From assembly GCA_947172415.1 (NCBI GenBank), contig OX359197.1:7627673-7691672 (forward strand): a stretch of 64,000 nucleotides of DNA. The letters are read 5' to 3'. Source of the DNA: Chondrosia reniformis (lineage: Eukaryota; Porifera; Demospongiae; Chondrillida; Chondrillidae). The notes beneath the pieces are model-generated. The model made no database searches and was not told the origin of the DNA. It saw only the letters and a program-made list of their open reading frames with translations. Below are positions 13,405 to 25,210 of this stretch, in pieces. Positions within the stretch are counted from its first letter, which is position 1. The number at the start of each line of letters is the position of its first letter. Both the position numbers and the translations under genes were made by a program.

Positions 13405-14592
13405 ATACTCCAGCGAGGCACCCTCAGTCCCATACTCCAGCGAGGCACCCTCAGTCCCATACTCCAGCGAGGCACCCTCAGTCCCATACTCCAGCGAGGC
13501 ACCCTCAGTCCCATACTCCAGCGAGGCACCCTCAGTCCCATACTCCAGCGAGGCACCCTCAGTCCCATACTCCAGCGAGGCACCCTCAGTCCCATACTCC
13601 AGCGAGGCACCCTCAGTCCCACACTCCAGCTCAGTCCCATACTCCAGCGAGGCACCCTCAGTCCCATACTCCAGCGAGGCACCCTCAGTCCCATACTCCA
13701 GCGAGGCACCCTCAGTCCCACACTCCAGCTCAGTCCCATACTCCAGCTCAGTCCCATACTCCAGCGAGGCACCCTCAGTCCCACACTCCAGCGAGGCACC
13801 CTCAGTCCCATACTCCAGCTCAGTCCCATACTCCAGCTCAGTCCCATACTCCAGCGAGGCACCCTCAGTCCCATACTCCAGCTCAGTCCCATACTCCAGC
13901 GAGGCACCCTCAGTCCCATACTCCAGCGAGGCACCCTCAGTCCCATACTCCAGCGAGGCACCCTCAGTCCCATACTCCAGCGAGGCACCCTCAGTCCCAC
14001 ACTCCAGCGAGGCACCCTCAGTCCCATACTCCAGCGAGGCACCCTCAGTCCCATACTCCAGCGAGGCACCCTCAGTCCCATACTCCAGCGAGGCACCCTC
14101 AGTCCCATACTCCAGCTCAGTCCCATACTCCAGCGAGGCACCCTCAGTCCCATACTCCAGCGAGGCACCCTCAGTCCCATACTCCAGCAAGGCACCCTCA
14201 GTCCCACACTCCAGCGAGGCACCCTCAGTCCCATACTCCAGCTCAGTCCCATACTCCAGCGAGGCACCCTCAGTCCCATACTCCAGCTCAGTCCCATACT
14301 CCAGCGAGGCACCCTCAGTCCCATACTCCAGCTCAGTCCCATACTCCAGCGAGGCACCCTCAGTCCCATACTCCAGCTCAGTCCCACACTCCAGCGAGGC
14401 ACCCTCAGTCCCATACTCCAGCGAGGCACCCTCAGTCCCACACTCCAGCTCAGTCCCATACTCCAGCGAGGCACCCTCAGTCCCATACTCCAGCTCAGTC
14501 CCATACTCCAGCTCAGTCCCATACTCCAGCTCAGTCCCATACTCCAGCTCAGTCCCATACTCCAGCGAGGCACCCTCAGTCCCATACTCCAG
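13405..14592. repeat. 1.2-kb minisatellite of two interleaved unit lengths (27 and 18 bp)
   Basis: The long unit is CATACTCCAG, CGAGGCACCC, TCAGTCC (27 bp). The short unit is CATACTCCAGCTCAGTCC (18 bp), the long one lacking GAGGCACCC. The two alternate irregularly, and a few units have CACACT instead of CATACT. Both lengths are multiples of three and contain no stops, so several frames on both strands stay open for about 400 codons. That is a property of the repeat and not evidence of a gene. Confidence 0.95.
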
Positions 14593-14813
14593 TTATATTG
14601 ATACATGATCAAAATATATAGTTCATCATCTGGCAAACATGTGTTTGAATAGTAAAGAATATTATTGTAGATTCCAATGTTCGGAGTTTCTTCCTAAGTA
14701 AATTGTTTGAGAACAGCTGATAGAAATCCTGGCTGCTTCATTTAAAATGTTTCTCCATTCTCACTTCTTTATCTCTGGGAAAGTCTTTTGTAGTATAAGA
14801 TTACTTGATCAGG
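14593..14813. other. No feature seen
   Basis: Short non-coding spacer between the 27/18-bp minisatellite and the possible retroelement fragment. Confidence 0.5.
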
Positions 14814-15104
14814 TCAGCTGAGATGTGGCCGAGTCCCCCCACTTCTGATGTATTTGTTTTGAAAACCTTGTCTCTCTAATTCACCTTGTAGATGTTGGTA
14901 ATTTGGCTTAATTGTCTTCCTCTTCCTTGCATTCTTAATCCCTTCTGTAGAGTTAGTACAAATGGGTTTTTCCGAAACACGTATATTGTCTAAATCAGCA
15001 AAAACTGATTCTTTGTTGATGGCTGAATGTAAAGCTCTTACAATGTGCCTTAGAACACAGTCATGTCTCCAGTGCATCAGCCATTTTCTAGGGCCAAAGG
15101 TCAT
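14814..15104 (-). pseudogene. Possible LINE-type retrotransposon fragment
   Basis: A 96-codon open frame includes PRKWLMHWRHDCVLRHIV and, later, VFADLDNIRVSE. The W-RHD-VL pattern, followed by a downstream ADL segment, resembles the region after the reverse transcriptase in non-LTR elements of cnidarians and sponges. I recognise this only from general similarity. No reverse-transcriptase motif is nearby, so it would be a truncated relic. It could instead be an unrelated chance frame. Confidence 0.3.
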
Positions 15105-15714
15105 CCAAGAAGGATGTGATGAGTTGTGGATTGTACATCACTGCACATGAATTAACTAAAGCTCATGATCAATGTCCTGTTCTGAATAAGACTGACCAGT
15201 TTCAGCACTCCATTCACTAATTACCAATGCAGCATTTGAGCACTAGTAAAATATCTGGCAGCCTCTAGAATAAGTGAGAAAATATAATGTCTAATATACT
15301 AATCAATAGAGATCATGTGACGTGCATGCGTGGTGACTAACCTACATAGCAAAGATAAAGTTACGGTGAGTTGAATCTAATTCAGGGCTCAAGCGTGTAC
15401 TATACATTGTTTACAGATGTTGGAGACGTTAACCCTTACAGACGATAATCTGTATTCCAATATCGAGCGAAATTCGGATTAGTCGTTAGGGAAGAATTGG
15501 AAAGACTTGTAAATACGTGCTCGGTTGGATTTCATTTCGGATGCCCTAAACGTTTAACGTACGTACGTTGTAAACTCGAAACGGAAGACCGGTCGTTTCA
15601 GGACGGATTCCTAATATATCGAGTAGAACCATTTGTGTACCGCATTTATGTAACGACTGTCTTCTAGTCGTTGGAGATATGACAGTCTGTAATGTGATCC
15701 ATCTTATATACTGA
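15105..15714. other. No feature seen
   Basis: Sequence between the possible retroelement fragment and the CATC/CACC microsatellite. Both strands were read and no convincing exon was found. Confidence 0.5.
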
Positions 15715-15944
15715 TCCACCCATCCATCCATCCATCCACCCACCCATCCATCCATTCATCCACCCATCCATCCATCCATCCATCCACCCATCCATCCACC
15801 CATCCACCCATCCATCCATTCATCCATCCACCCATCCACCCATCCACCCATTCCATCCCATCCATCCACCCATCCATCCATCCATCCACCCACCCATCCA
15901 TCCATCCATCCACCCACCCATCCATCCATTCATCCACCCATAGG
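15715..15944. repeat. (CATC)n/(CACC)n microsatellite
   Basis: Tetranucleotide CATC/CACC repeats (CCATCCATCCACCCATCCAT) run for about 230 bp with irregular mixing of CATC, CACC and occasional CATT. The array ends about 370 bp before the start of Ig-like gene 3. Confidence 0.95.
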
Positions 15945-16314
15945 GATTTACAACTTCTATTGTGTCTTGGGGCACTAATTCAACTCATTTCCTATTTATA
16001 GGAAAGTGACTGTTTGTATTCAATTGATTCTCAAATGAAACGTGTTTCACTTTTCTGTGCCCGTGTTATTTGTGGCTCTCTCACTGATCCATTGTTATGC
16101 TAACATTTGCTTAGAAATATCAACCTTTTTCCTATTACTGGAAGACCTATATTATATAGAGCTTTGGATGTGAGGATACAATATTTTGGCAATTTTTCCC
16201 TTTTTCCCTCCTTTTGTAAGATAATTATTAAGTCAATAAAAGTAGCTAGTGCTCCATCCAGTATATTGAGCTGAGTTGAATAGAATCCATTCTCTTTTTC
16301 CCATAATTCAGGTT

Positions 16315-18374
16315 ATGAAGCCTTTAATTGGTTTCATGGTTCTAGGAATCCTTCAACCAATTCTTGTTAACTGTTTCTGTGAAGAGAGTGTAGGTAAGTT
16401 TCACCATAAATGGGTTGGCATTTTCAGACACATAATGATTCTAATTACTGCACACCACTAACCCAACCAACTCTCTCAATCAATATTAAGTCCCTGTTTA
16501 CCCTTTGGGTTGCCTAGCAACCTCTACTTAGAAATGGTATTGCCTATCTGTATACAGATGCACTTTACAATCGCCCATGGACCCTAGAGTGTGTTCCAGA
16601 TACAACGGATAGAGGAAAGTGGTTTAAAGGAAGCGATCAGCTTACTCCCCAGAAAGAAAGAAATTACACAATAAATAGTGTCTCTGAAGATGGATCTTAC
16701 GAGTGTAGAGGAGATCGCACAGTTCTCTGTACACACAATGTGACTCTTAACAGTAAGTTTGGGTGATTGGCTGTGAGTTTGGGCGATTGGCTGTGAGTTT
16801 GGGCGATTGGCTGTGAGTTTGGGTGATTGGCTGTGAGTTTGGGTGATTGGCTGTGAGTTTGGGCGATTGGCTGTGAGTTTGGGTGATTGGCTGTGAGTTT
16901 GGGCGATTGGCTGTGAGTTTGGGTGATTGGCTGTGAGTTTGGGTGATTGGCTGTGAGTTTGGGCGATTGGCTGTGAGTTTGGGTGATTGGCTGTGAGTTT
17001 GGGCGATTGGCTGTGAGTTTGGGCGATTGGCTGTGAGTTTGGGCGATTGGCTGTGAGTTTGGGCGATTGGCTGTGAGTTTGGGCGATTGGCTGTGAGTTT
17101 GGGTGATTGGCTGTGAGTTTGGGTGATTGGCTGTGAGTTTGGGTGATTGGCTGTGAGTTTGGGTGATTGGCTGTGAGTTTGGGTGATTGGCTGTGAGTTT
17201 GGGTGATAGGCTGTGAGTTTGGGCGATTGGCTGTGAATAGTGTACATGTCATCTCTTCACTGTTAGGTCAAGTGAACCTGGACTGCGTGGGCGGGTGCCA
17301 TAAAAGTGTTGTCAAGGGAGAGAGTGTCTCACTTGGTGTCAGCATTACCTACGACCCGCCCACTGGCAAGAAGCCAGTCCTCATACTTGGACTATACTTG
17401 GATGGTGCTGGTAACAGTATTGCCAGTAAAACTATACAGAACAAGGCCCTTGATAGCCTGACTGCTTTGCTGAACACTTCCGGAGAATACACTGTGAGAG
17501 CTACTATTATCCCTTTCTCTGTAACAACCTCTGTTATATACACTGTGGCAGTTCAAGGTACGTCTATGCACACGACAGAGTACAGTGTCAAAACCATCTG
17601 ATGTACCCCTTCAGTACTATGACTGGTTGTGTTGTTAATCTGTATGCAGCCACCGTACCTCCACCAACCCCTACAACGGACTCTACTACAACAGGCTCTA
17701 CTGCAGTGGATTCTACTGTAATAATTTCTACTCCAGTAATGACTAGCTCAGCAAGCCCTACTACTATAACTGATACCTCTTCACACAACTTTCCACCCGA
17801 AGCTGCCATTGGGATTGTTATTGCTCTTCTGGTAGTAGTGTCGGTTACAGGGAGTTTGGTTGTCATCGTGATTCTAGCTCTTCGGAGAAGGAGACAGACC
17901 TCAAAACTTCCGGTGCTGGATCTGGATGTGTCTCCCAGAACGGCAGGTGCTCCGCCTCCCCCGCTCATTTCACCACTCGATGGTAAAACACCCAGTGGCA
18001 CTAGCAAGGAGCTTGGGACCTCATTTAGCCTGGGACAGGTGGCCACGCCCTCTATGGCCACACCCACTGATAATGCAGGATACATACCCCAACCTGTTGC
18101 TAATGGAAATGGTTCTCATCGCAGGACATTCAAGCCACTCCCCATTGGCTCACCTCTTGAACCTGCCACGCCCACACCAGGTTCCACCACACAGCTACTG
18201 CCGAGACCCTTCCTTGGGTCCAGTAGATCAGCCTTCACTGAGACCCCTCCCCCCTCCTACAACACTGCTGCCAATGAACAGCCTCGCATGGAAAGCCATC
18301 GCACAAGTGTCACGGGCGTCAGCAGCTCGGATTTTGACGATGATATTGAAAATGTGCCATACCTCAAATGTTGA
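16315..18374 (+). CDS. Ig-like gene 3: type I membrane receptor with long tail
   Basis: Four exons, 16315-16393, 16558-16752, 17267-17557 and 17650-18374, all with phase 1 junctions, sum to 429 residues. Exon 1 is a signal peptide (PLIGFMVLGILQPILVNC). Exon 2 is a compact Ig-like domain (WTLECVPD...GKWFKG...DGSYECRGD). Exon 3 is a second beta-sandwich-like domain (GESVSLGVSITYD...SGEYTVRAT) that lacks the normal cysteine pair. Exon 4 has a threonine- and serine-rich stalk, a transmembrane helix (AAIGIVIALLVVVSVTGSLV) and a tail of about 165 residues. The tail contains proline-rich SH3-type stretches and a PPPSY motif fitting the PPxY signal for WW-domain proteins such as NEDD4-type ligases. 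It ends near SSDFDDDIENVPYLKC. The next gene starts 262 bp downstream on the same strand. Confidence 0.8.
16753..17236 (+). repeat. 20-bp intronic minisatellite made of splice-donor copies
   Basis: About 24 copies of GTGAGTTTGGGYGATTGGCT begin directly at the donor of exon 2 of Ig-like gene 3 (GTAAGTTTGGGTGATTGGCT). Every unit retains a consensus-like GTGAGT. Confidence 0.95.
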
Positions 18375-18636
18375 TAGCAAAGAGATGTATGTGTAAAGTA
18401 CCAAAGTAACAGTTCTATATTTGCCGTATGTTTGTTGTAGTATGTAATGTATTATGGTAATTTCCGGAAATTTACGTTAATTACCTTAAAAACGATTGTT
18501 ATGTAATGGGGATTTCCTTGGTCTGTTCATAGGCTATATATATGTTGGTTATATAATACCGAACTGTTCTATTGTGAGGAGTTTTACCTGCGAACTGACT
18601 TATACCTTGTTCATTCGATCTACTGCTAACTCAGAG

Positions 18637-20500
18637 ATGCAGTTAAGTGTGTTGGTGCTACTTGCTCAGTTGGTCGGCCTGGCACTGTCGTGTGTACTAC
18701 AGGTTGATCTGAAATCGGGAAACGAGAAAAGATCCAGTTATCCGACTAGTCCGAAGGCGTATCTGGTGGACATCGGAACTAAAGTGACTATAACCTGTAA
18801 CGAGGGCCAGGTCAAACGCGACGGACATACTGGGTCCTGGAGCTCGCCTCACAAGTTTGAAGCAGATCAGACTACGCAGAGCACGTATACATGTGCGTGT
18901 GACAGTGTTGGCAGTGTTAGCGTGTTCATCACTTTGAAACCAACCTTTAGCGAAGTTGAGAACTCGAGGAAAGTTTGCGCTGGTGAAGATGTCAGTATCT
19001 CTTGTTTGGAAGACAATCCCAATGATATCTTTGGAGTTCGTTGGCTGTTCCGCGACGAGGCCTCTGGTTCGAGTGAATCGGCGTGTGACCTCCAGGGTTA
19101 TCATTGCGCCAGCGCTGGTCTCACGATATCCAACGCCAGCTCGGGACACAGAGGCAACTACTTGTGTCGTATCGCGTCTGTCAACAGCTACAAGAACGTT
19201 GAAACCTGGCCCGCCAGCGAGCTAAGCGCTGCAACTCGGTTGACTGTAGCAGGTTCGTTGTGTAGACAATATTGCCTTCATTCATTGCCTTGCCTGCAGA
19301 CTACAGTTATCAAATATGTTTATCTACTCCTATAGAGCCTGGATTGCCTCAACTGAGTGCTAGTCCAACAAAGGGGGAATACTCTGCAGGAGAGAGCGTC
19401 ACTTTTACCTGCTCTGGAGAATGTTCAACTGCCAACTACTGTATTGGTGTAGATGGGATAGATATCAAATGTAACACGAGTGAAGTGCGACACACAGTGG
19501 CAGTGGAGAGGAGCTTTACAGTGTCTTGTCACATGAAGGGGGACAGAGAGAAAATGATTATTCAACATTACACTGTCAAGGGTAAGCTTTCATATCTATG
19601 GCTTCCTACTGGGGTTACTCTATTTTCCCCAGGTGGTTTTCATGGTGCTTTCAACTATTATTATGTAAACTTTGTCTCCTTGGTAACCATAATTTATATA
19701 ACTGACCTTTCAGCTAATGATAACTTGTTTAGAATATTCAATTATCCCTTACTTTAGAACCAATACCATCTGTGCTACATGCTCCTCTTCTGGGCTCCAC
19801 AGTAGGACTGATATTTGTGATTATCATACTTGTGGTCATCATTGTACTGGGAGTGGGAGTGTACTACGTTCGGAGGAAGGGTCACCGAGTGTGTCGGGAT
19901 GAGCAGTCAGTAGCCCCAGCTGGAGACTGTGAGCGAGGCCAGCCTACAGCTGACCAGATGGAAGGTGTACCAGTGGCACAAGGAACCAGACTAGAGCCTA
20001 TAGGGAGACAGTGCTCAGAGGAATCAACTGATGGGGCTACATGTAGTAGACCCAAGTCGCTATCACTGGTGAGGACGCTACAATCTGGCCTGATTAAGCC
20101 TCCCATGGGAAAGTCCCCGGTCTCTCGTCCAAGCTCTCCCTCTGCCAACCCATACTGCCATGCTCCAGTGAAGAGGATGAACTCAGGAAGAACCTTGAAA
20201 GGGGAATCTGGAATTCAGTATCTCACTCCACCTCCGCCCACGCCCACGCCCACCCCCCTGGCATCTGTCAGCTACAAGGCCATGGCTACAGTGGGTATCA
20301 GAGAGAACCCTTGTGTGGGGGCGAGCCCCAACCACACGATAGTGACAATGGTGCAGCCGGTGAGCCTCAAGAGACAAGATGGAGACAGTGCAGTCTGTTC
20401 AAGCAGCAGCAGTCCGAGTGTCAGCCCTAAGCCTAAAGAGACACACAGTCGTGCCATAACACTAGAAACTCAGTCAACCATAGAAGAATCAAATGCATAG
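18637..20500 (+). CDS. Ig-like gene 4: type I membrane receptor with three Ig-like domains
   Basis: Three exons, 18637-19252, 19336-19581 and 19758-20500, sum to 534 residues, with phase 1 junctions. Exon 1 carries the signal peptide (LSVLVLLAQLVGLALSC) and two Ig-like domains (KVTITCNEG...STYTCACD; EDVSISCLED...GVRWLFRD...GNYLCRIAS). Exon 2 adds a third (ESVTFTCSGEC...SFTVSCHM). Exon 3 has a transmembrane helix (GLIFVIIILVVIIVLGVGVY) and a serine- and proline-rich cytoplasmic tail of about 210 residues without an obvious ITIM or ITAM. The first donor is GTTCGT, a weak site. The ATG was chosen because it begins the signal peptide. It is arranged head to tail with gene 3 but has a different architecture. 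The ligand is unknown. Confidence 0.8.
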
Positions 20501-20818
20501 TTCATAGTCTATACTACTTGTAACATTTTATCATCTGACAATGTGTATTGTAACTGTATTTAGTTTCCAAACGTTTTGTGGTTTTATGTTCCATTGACTG
20601 TATACACTTTGTAACTTGACAGTTTCAGGCTCAGAATTGAGTCTTTTATTCATTCATTCTCAGAAATTGAGTGCAGAAATTGAATTAAAAGTTATCTTTT
20701 AAGCACCTGCATATTGTCCATTCAATAATATTTGGAAACTTATTGAAGTGGATGGATAGGTTAAGGGAAACCTTTAGGGACTTTGAGGTCCTTTCAAATA
20801 CTTTGGTGAAAGTGCTAA
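20501..20818. other. 3' flank of Ig-like gene 4
   Basis: AT-rich 3' UTR-like sequence with AATAAT/ATTAAA-type motifs. No coding exon seen. Confidence 0.5.
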
Positions 20819-21118
20819 TCATGCCACTTTTGATTTAATGAGGTAATCCTCAAGTCTGTCAGTAATAACTATATGCAAATCAGCCCACAAATCAGCTGCT
20901 TGCATGAACTCATGAGGTGTAAAGAGAGAGTTTGCAAACAATGTAAACTGACCACATCCTCTTTTGATCAGACTATATCCTTGCAAGCCCTCCAAATGAG
21001 TATGATGAATACCATCACCATGGCAATAAACATCTATATAGAAGGGACATTCCATAACACACACCTTTATCTGCAGTGAGAAGACCCTATCATATTCAAC
21101 ACTTCCGGTAGATGCCAT
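20819..21118 (-). CDS. Hypothetical 99-residue protein
   Basis: A single uninterrupted frame starts MASTGSVEYDRVFSLQIKVC and ends ...DRLEDYLIKSKVA. Its composition looks protein-like (for example PFYIDVYCHGDGIHHTHLEG and FTPHEFMQAADLWADLH) rather than random AT-rich sequence. No signal peptide or membrane segment is visible, and I do not recognise a family. It lies between Ig-like gene 4 and the LRR gene. It could be a small intronless gene or the last exon of a longer one. Confidence 0.35.
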   Translation of the reverse strand: MASTGSVEYDRVFSLQIKVCVMECPFYIDVYCHGDGIHHTHLEGLQGYSLIKRGCGQFTLFANSLFTPHEFMQAADLWADLHIVITDRLEDYLIKSKVA

Positions 21119-21933
21119 CTCTCACTACATTTAGTATCATCTCCTGAACAATCTTTCTCACAAGGTGGCACATCAGTACATTACAAACCTGGGGGGCTCC
21201 AATAATGCATTTCAATGGGGACACGCCCACCTGCCCACTCACCCAGCCAGCAAGACTACTGACCTACTGCCACTTCCAGTGATAATGAAATTCATAGCTG
21301 GATATTCCTTACCAGTAAACAAAATAAAAGTGTTTACAAAACACAAACATTATATATATAGTCTGGGGTTTGTTACTATTAATATCCATGCACATATAGA
21401 ATCAGCTGTGAATTGGTCTTGTGTGGTGCAACACCGCAACAGGGGACTATCTGGCAAAGAATTCATTAAATGAAAGGATCAACTACAAAGTGAAACATAT
21501 CTTAAAAATGATGTCATCAAACTACAATTTTACCTCCAAATATGTACTGCTAATTGTATAACATATGTGTGTTATATAAATATTGCAAAACATGTGGGGA
21601 ATTTACAGGCCAAACCCGCAAACAGTACCAAATGACTGAAATGTGGTTCCACTGTCTATTGTAACAATCCATTGGTGGTATGAGAGTTGAACATCTGACG
21701 GATCACATGTGGATAATCTTCTCCATTTGGGGAATGTGTTATCTAAAAATACAACTGAAGGCTTTTCCCTTACAACAACAAAGAGCACTTGAAAGGCTTT
21801 ACAAATTTAAAATCCCAAATGTATATACATTTAGAAAAAATTATTGACAGTGAATAAATCAAGTCATATCCAGTTTAAGGGTTGCCAGGTGGGCACTTAA
21901 TGGAGAACACACGTGTACCAACACTTGGTAAGT
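21119..21933. other. Intergenic, no supported gene
   Basis: A minus-strand frame at 21603-21788 is open for about 60 codons but has no start context or recognisable domain. It is probably 3' flank of the LRR gene. Confidence 0.45.
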
Positions 21934-24900
21934 CTACAGCTCATCGCGTGTCCGGGAAGTGTTCCTCATGTAGAGAGCTTTCTCAAGGATAGATACCTAA
22001 ATAGACAGAGATGCAACAGTGAAGGATATGTTGTAACAGTGAAGGATATTTCGCAACAGTGAAAGGATATGTTGTGGGTATGATGCAATAGTATGTGGGT
22101 ATGATGCAATAAACCTTTTCTTGTAACACTTTCATGTGTTGTTCCAAGTACTGCAGCCTTTCCATTAAAGTAGATTCAGAATGGAAGCTGGGATCTGTTG
22201 AGTTTGTAGTTGGCTAAGAAATCAGTGGATAATAGTTTTAGAAAGGGCTTTTAATAGCCTAGGGCTGTAATGTTATACTTTTGGGCCCTTAACAGCATAG
22301 TCCTTGGAGGCTACCCTCTGCTGTGTTCTGTTTCCATGGCAACTGTCATTGTTACAGTCCTTTTCTATATTCTCCTTTTGTTTTGGTGGTCCTATTACCA
22401 TTCCAATATCAGAATGGGAATAGGAATCTACATGGAGAGAAAGGCTCTGAATTGGGAATATTCATTATACACACTTCAGTAGTGCTTGTGTGCTTACTGG
22501 TTTTACAACTCTCTTCATTGACTAGGACAATGTTCACAAATGTATTGTTACCATGGTAACAGCGAACACCAGTCAGTTTCTGTTCCTTAACCCATTGCGC
22601 AAACCAAACCAGATCACAAGAACAAGACAGTGGGCGGAGTTGACTGTGGAAGGTAGAGTAGGAGGAGAAATGATGGCAGTGGCAGTGGTAAATCTACATC
22701 TGGATAGACTTACATGTATTTTATAGAATCAACTGATTGAAATGAATCTTTCTGAACGCTGTTAATGGGATTATCATGTAGAAATCTAATAGTAAGAGAT
22801 ATTTGTAGCTTCCAGGGGTAATTCAAAGACTATAATGTAATTGCCCCCAGTTCATCCTAAGACTTCAGTTTATCACAATGTAAATGGGAATTTTGTAAGA
22901 CTTACAAGTATTGGAGGGTAGGAAGAGATACAAAGGTTTCCGAGGGGATTTCCCTGATCTGATTGGAGTGTAGGAACCTCAAGAAATAACAGAAGGGATT
23001 TTCCAGTTAAATGTCAAATTCTACCAAATAAAGAACTGCTGTGTACAGACTTACAATTTACCAAGCTGTGAAATATCCTTAAAGAGGCCTCTGGCGATGG
23101 TAGTCATTTTGTTGTAGCTCAGGTTACTACATCAGTATGACAAAATAGAGGAGGGTCTGTGCAGCCAGACCAGTTAACCAAGTTCCACCATCTTACATTT
23201 CAGTGACATTGTGCAGTCCAGCAAAAGTGGAGGCATTCAGTGAGCTGAGCATGTTTTGGTTTAGGAAGCTGCGTACAGAAATGTTTCAGATTAGAAGGAA
23301 CCTCTCCAGCAATAGAACTAGCCCAATCTCACATCTGCTGTAAATCACTCAAGTTTCTAAAGAGATTCTCCGGAATACTAGTCAGTTTGTTACTATGGAG
23401 ATGGCTACATGAGGTAAGTGATGAGTGGAGATGGCTACATGAGGTGAGTGATGAGTGGAGATGGCTACATGAGGTGAGTGATGAGTGGAGATGGCTACAT
23501 GAGGTGAGTGATGAGTGGAGATGGCTACATGAGGTGAGTGATGAGTGGAGATGGCTACATGAGGTGAGTGATGAGTGGAGATGGCTACATGAGGTGAGTG
23601 GTGAGTGGAGATGGCTACATGAGGTGAGTGATGAGTGGAGATGGCTACATGAGGTGAGTGATGAGTGGAGATGGCTACATGAGGTGAGTGATGAGTGGAG
23701 ATGGCTACATGAGGTGAGTGATGAGTGGAGATGGCTACATGAGGTGAGTGATGAGGCAATCCAACTCACATTCGCTTTAAAAGGTGATTGCTATTAAACA
23801 GTTCACTTGGAAGCTGCGCTATGCTGTTATTATTGAGTGTTCTGCAAAGAGACATGGAATGGACACACTCACATCTCTGTCATTATCAAGAGACATGGAC
23901 ACACTTACAAGTGTTCCAGATTGGGAAGGTTGGAGAAGAGGTTGGCTGAAATGTTCTTAAGAGCGTTGGAGTGCAATCGACTGTATGATATTCCATTTCA
24001 TTGTACACAAATATCAACTTCTACTATCTATATATAGTAACTCTAATATCTATATATAGTAACTTCTACTCTTACAGTGTTTTCAATTCTGGTAACCATA
24101 GCAACACATCTGAAGGAGCACAAGATATGTTATTCAGTTCAAGTTGACTAAATGAAGGGATAAAAGCTCCTGTAACAGGCTTCTTATTAGTAGCCCGGGT
24201 TACTAACTGCACAGACTCACAGTGAAGACAGTTTTTGACAATGATTTAATTCTGAAACTGGAATAGCAGTCAAATGGTTATCTACCAAATTTCTAAAAAA
24301 GAGCAATTTATACAGATAGCATGGCCATATGATACAGTACTATATGTAAACTAACAAAACTCCCAAATTCTCCAGTCCTGCAAACACTCCTCTGTCCACA
24401 CTTTCAATCTGATTCTGTTGAATATTTCTGAAATGGGAACCAAACTTGGGAAACTAAAATATATAATATAGAATGTTATACGTAATTCTCACAAAAGTTT
24501 AAGTTGTCGATTGTATCTGAACACTCCTGTTGGAAGGTGTCCAATTTGATTGGCCGCTATACTTCTGTGAGTGGAACACAAGTTATATAAACATATACTT
24601 GCAATGCTACAACTTACAGCGTTTCCAAGGAAGTCAGGGAAATGAATAGATCAGTATGAATTTCTGAAATAAAATTATAATCTAAATTCCTGCAAATACA
24701 GATAAATACATGTACATACCCATGATTTCAGTCCCTTGCCTCAACTCACAAGTACTTGAGCGCTGTCAACCCATTGAAGGCATTCCCCTGCAGCCTCAAC
24801 AACTCATTTCCTGCCAACACTCTGCACACATATAACACACAACAGGTTACTATTATACATTTGGTTACCATGGTTACCTACAGATGTGTCAGTGTTTTTA

Positions 24901-25210
24901 GCTTTGAAAAGTGGTTTTGTTCAATAAATTTCAAATGATTGTTATATAAATATCTACAAAATTAATCGAAGATGTCAATCAAGTAAGTTGCCTCGATAAC
25001 GAGCGAGCCGGCCACCTACAATCTGGTGGTGCTAATGGGAATATTGTCTGGTACAGTGTACAAGCTGGACCCCGAACAGTCGATGATTCGTTGTATAGCG
25101 GAGCATCGACATGGCTTGGGGCACCAGAAAGATGGTGCATCTTGCAGCCGCACTCGACAAACGGTGAATAGAAACTGTAGAAATACGAACAAAAGGGATT
25201 TGTCATTCAT
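21934..25210 (-). CDS. Secreted LRR protein: LRRNT, 13 LRRs, LRRCT, coiled coil, C-terminal RDEL
   Basis: Seventeen exons sum to 453 residues with consistent phases. Exon 1 (25020-25210) has a signal peptide (LLFVFLQFLFTVC) and an LRRNT cap (CPKPCRCSAIQRIIDCSG). Thirteen 72-nt exons follow, each phase 2 and each encoding one 24-residue LRR such as LRLHSNALKNISANLFSNLP or LFLHSNQIREIPSETFVSLP. Exon 15 (22552-22643) is an LRRCT cap (CSCDLVWFAQWV...GVRCY). Exons 16 (22115-22194) and 17 (21934-21996) encode a leucine-zipper-like coil (LMERLQYLEQHMKVLQEKVS) ending TRDEL and a stop. No transmembrane segment is visible. RDEL resembles the KDEL-type ER retrieval signal, so the protein may be ER-resident or secreted as an oligomer. 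A CRE-type site lies 14 bp upstream of the ATG. Confidence 0.85.
23399..23757 (-). repeat. 30-bp intronic minisatellite containing LRR splice acceptors
   Basis: Twelve copies of a 30-bp unit lie in the intron before an LRR exon. Read on the gene strand, each copy has CTCACCTCATGTAG followed by CCATCTCCA, which is the true acceptor and the first 9 nt of the exon that begins near 23402. Confidence 0.95.

Noticed and set aside
13294..14636. Open frames of 300-440 codons on both strands in the 27/18-bp array
   Set aside because: Both unit lengths are multiples of three without stops, so several frames open automatically. There is no unique coding sequence on either side.
22270..22559. Hydrophobic plus-strand frames that look like membrane helices
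   Set aside because: They lie inside an intron of the minus-strand LRR gene, whose exons on both sides join in phase.
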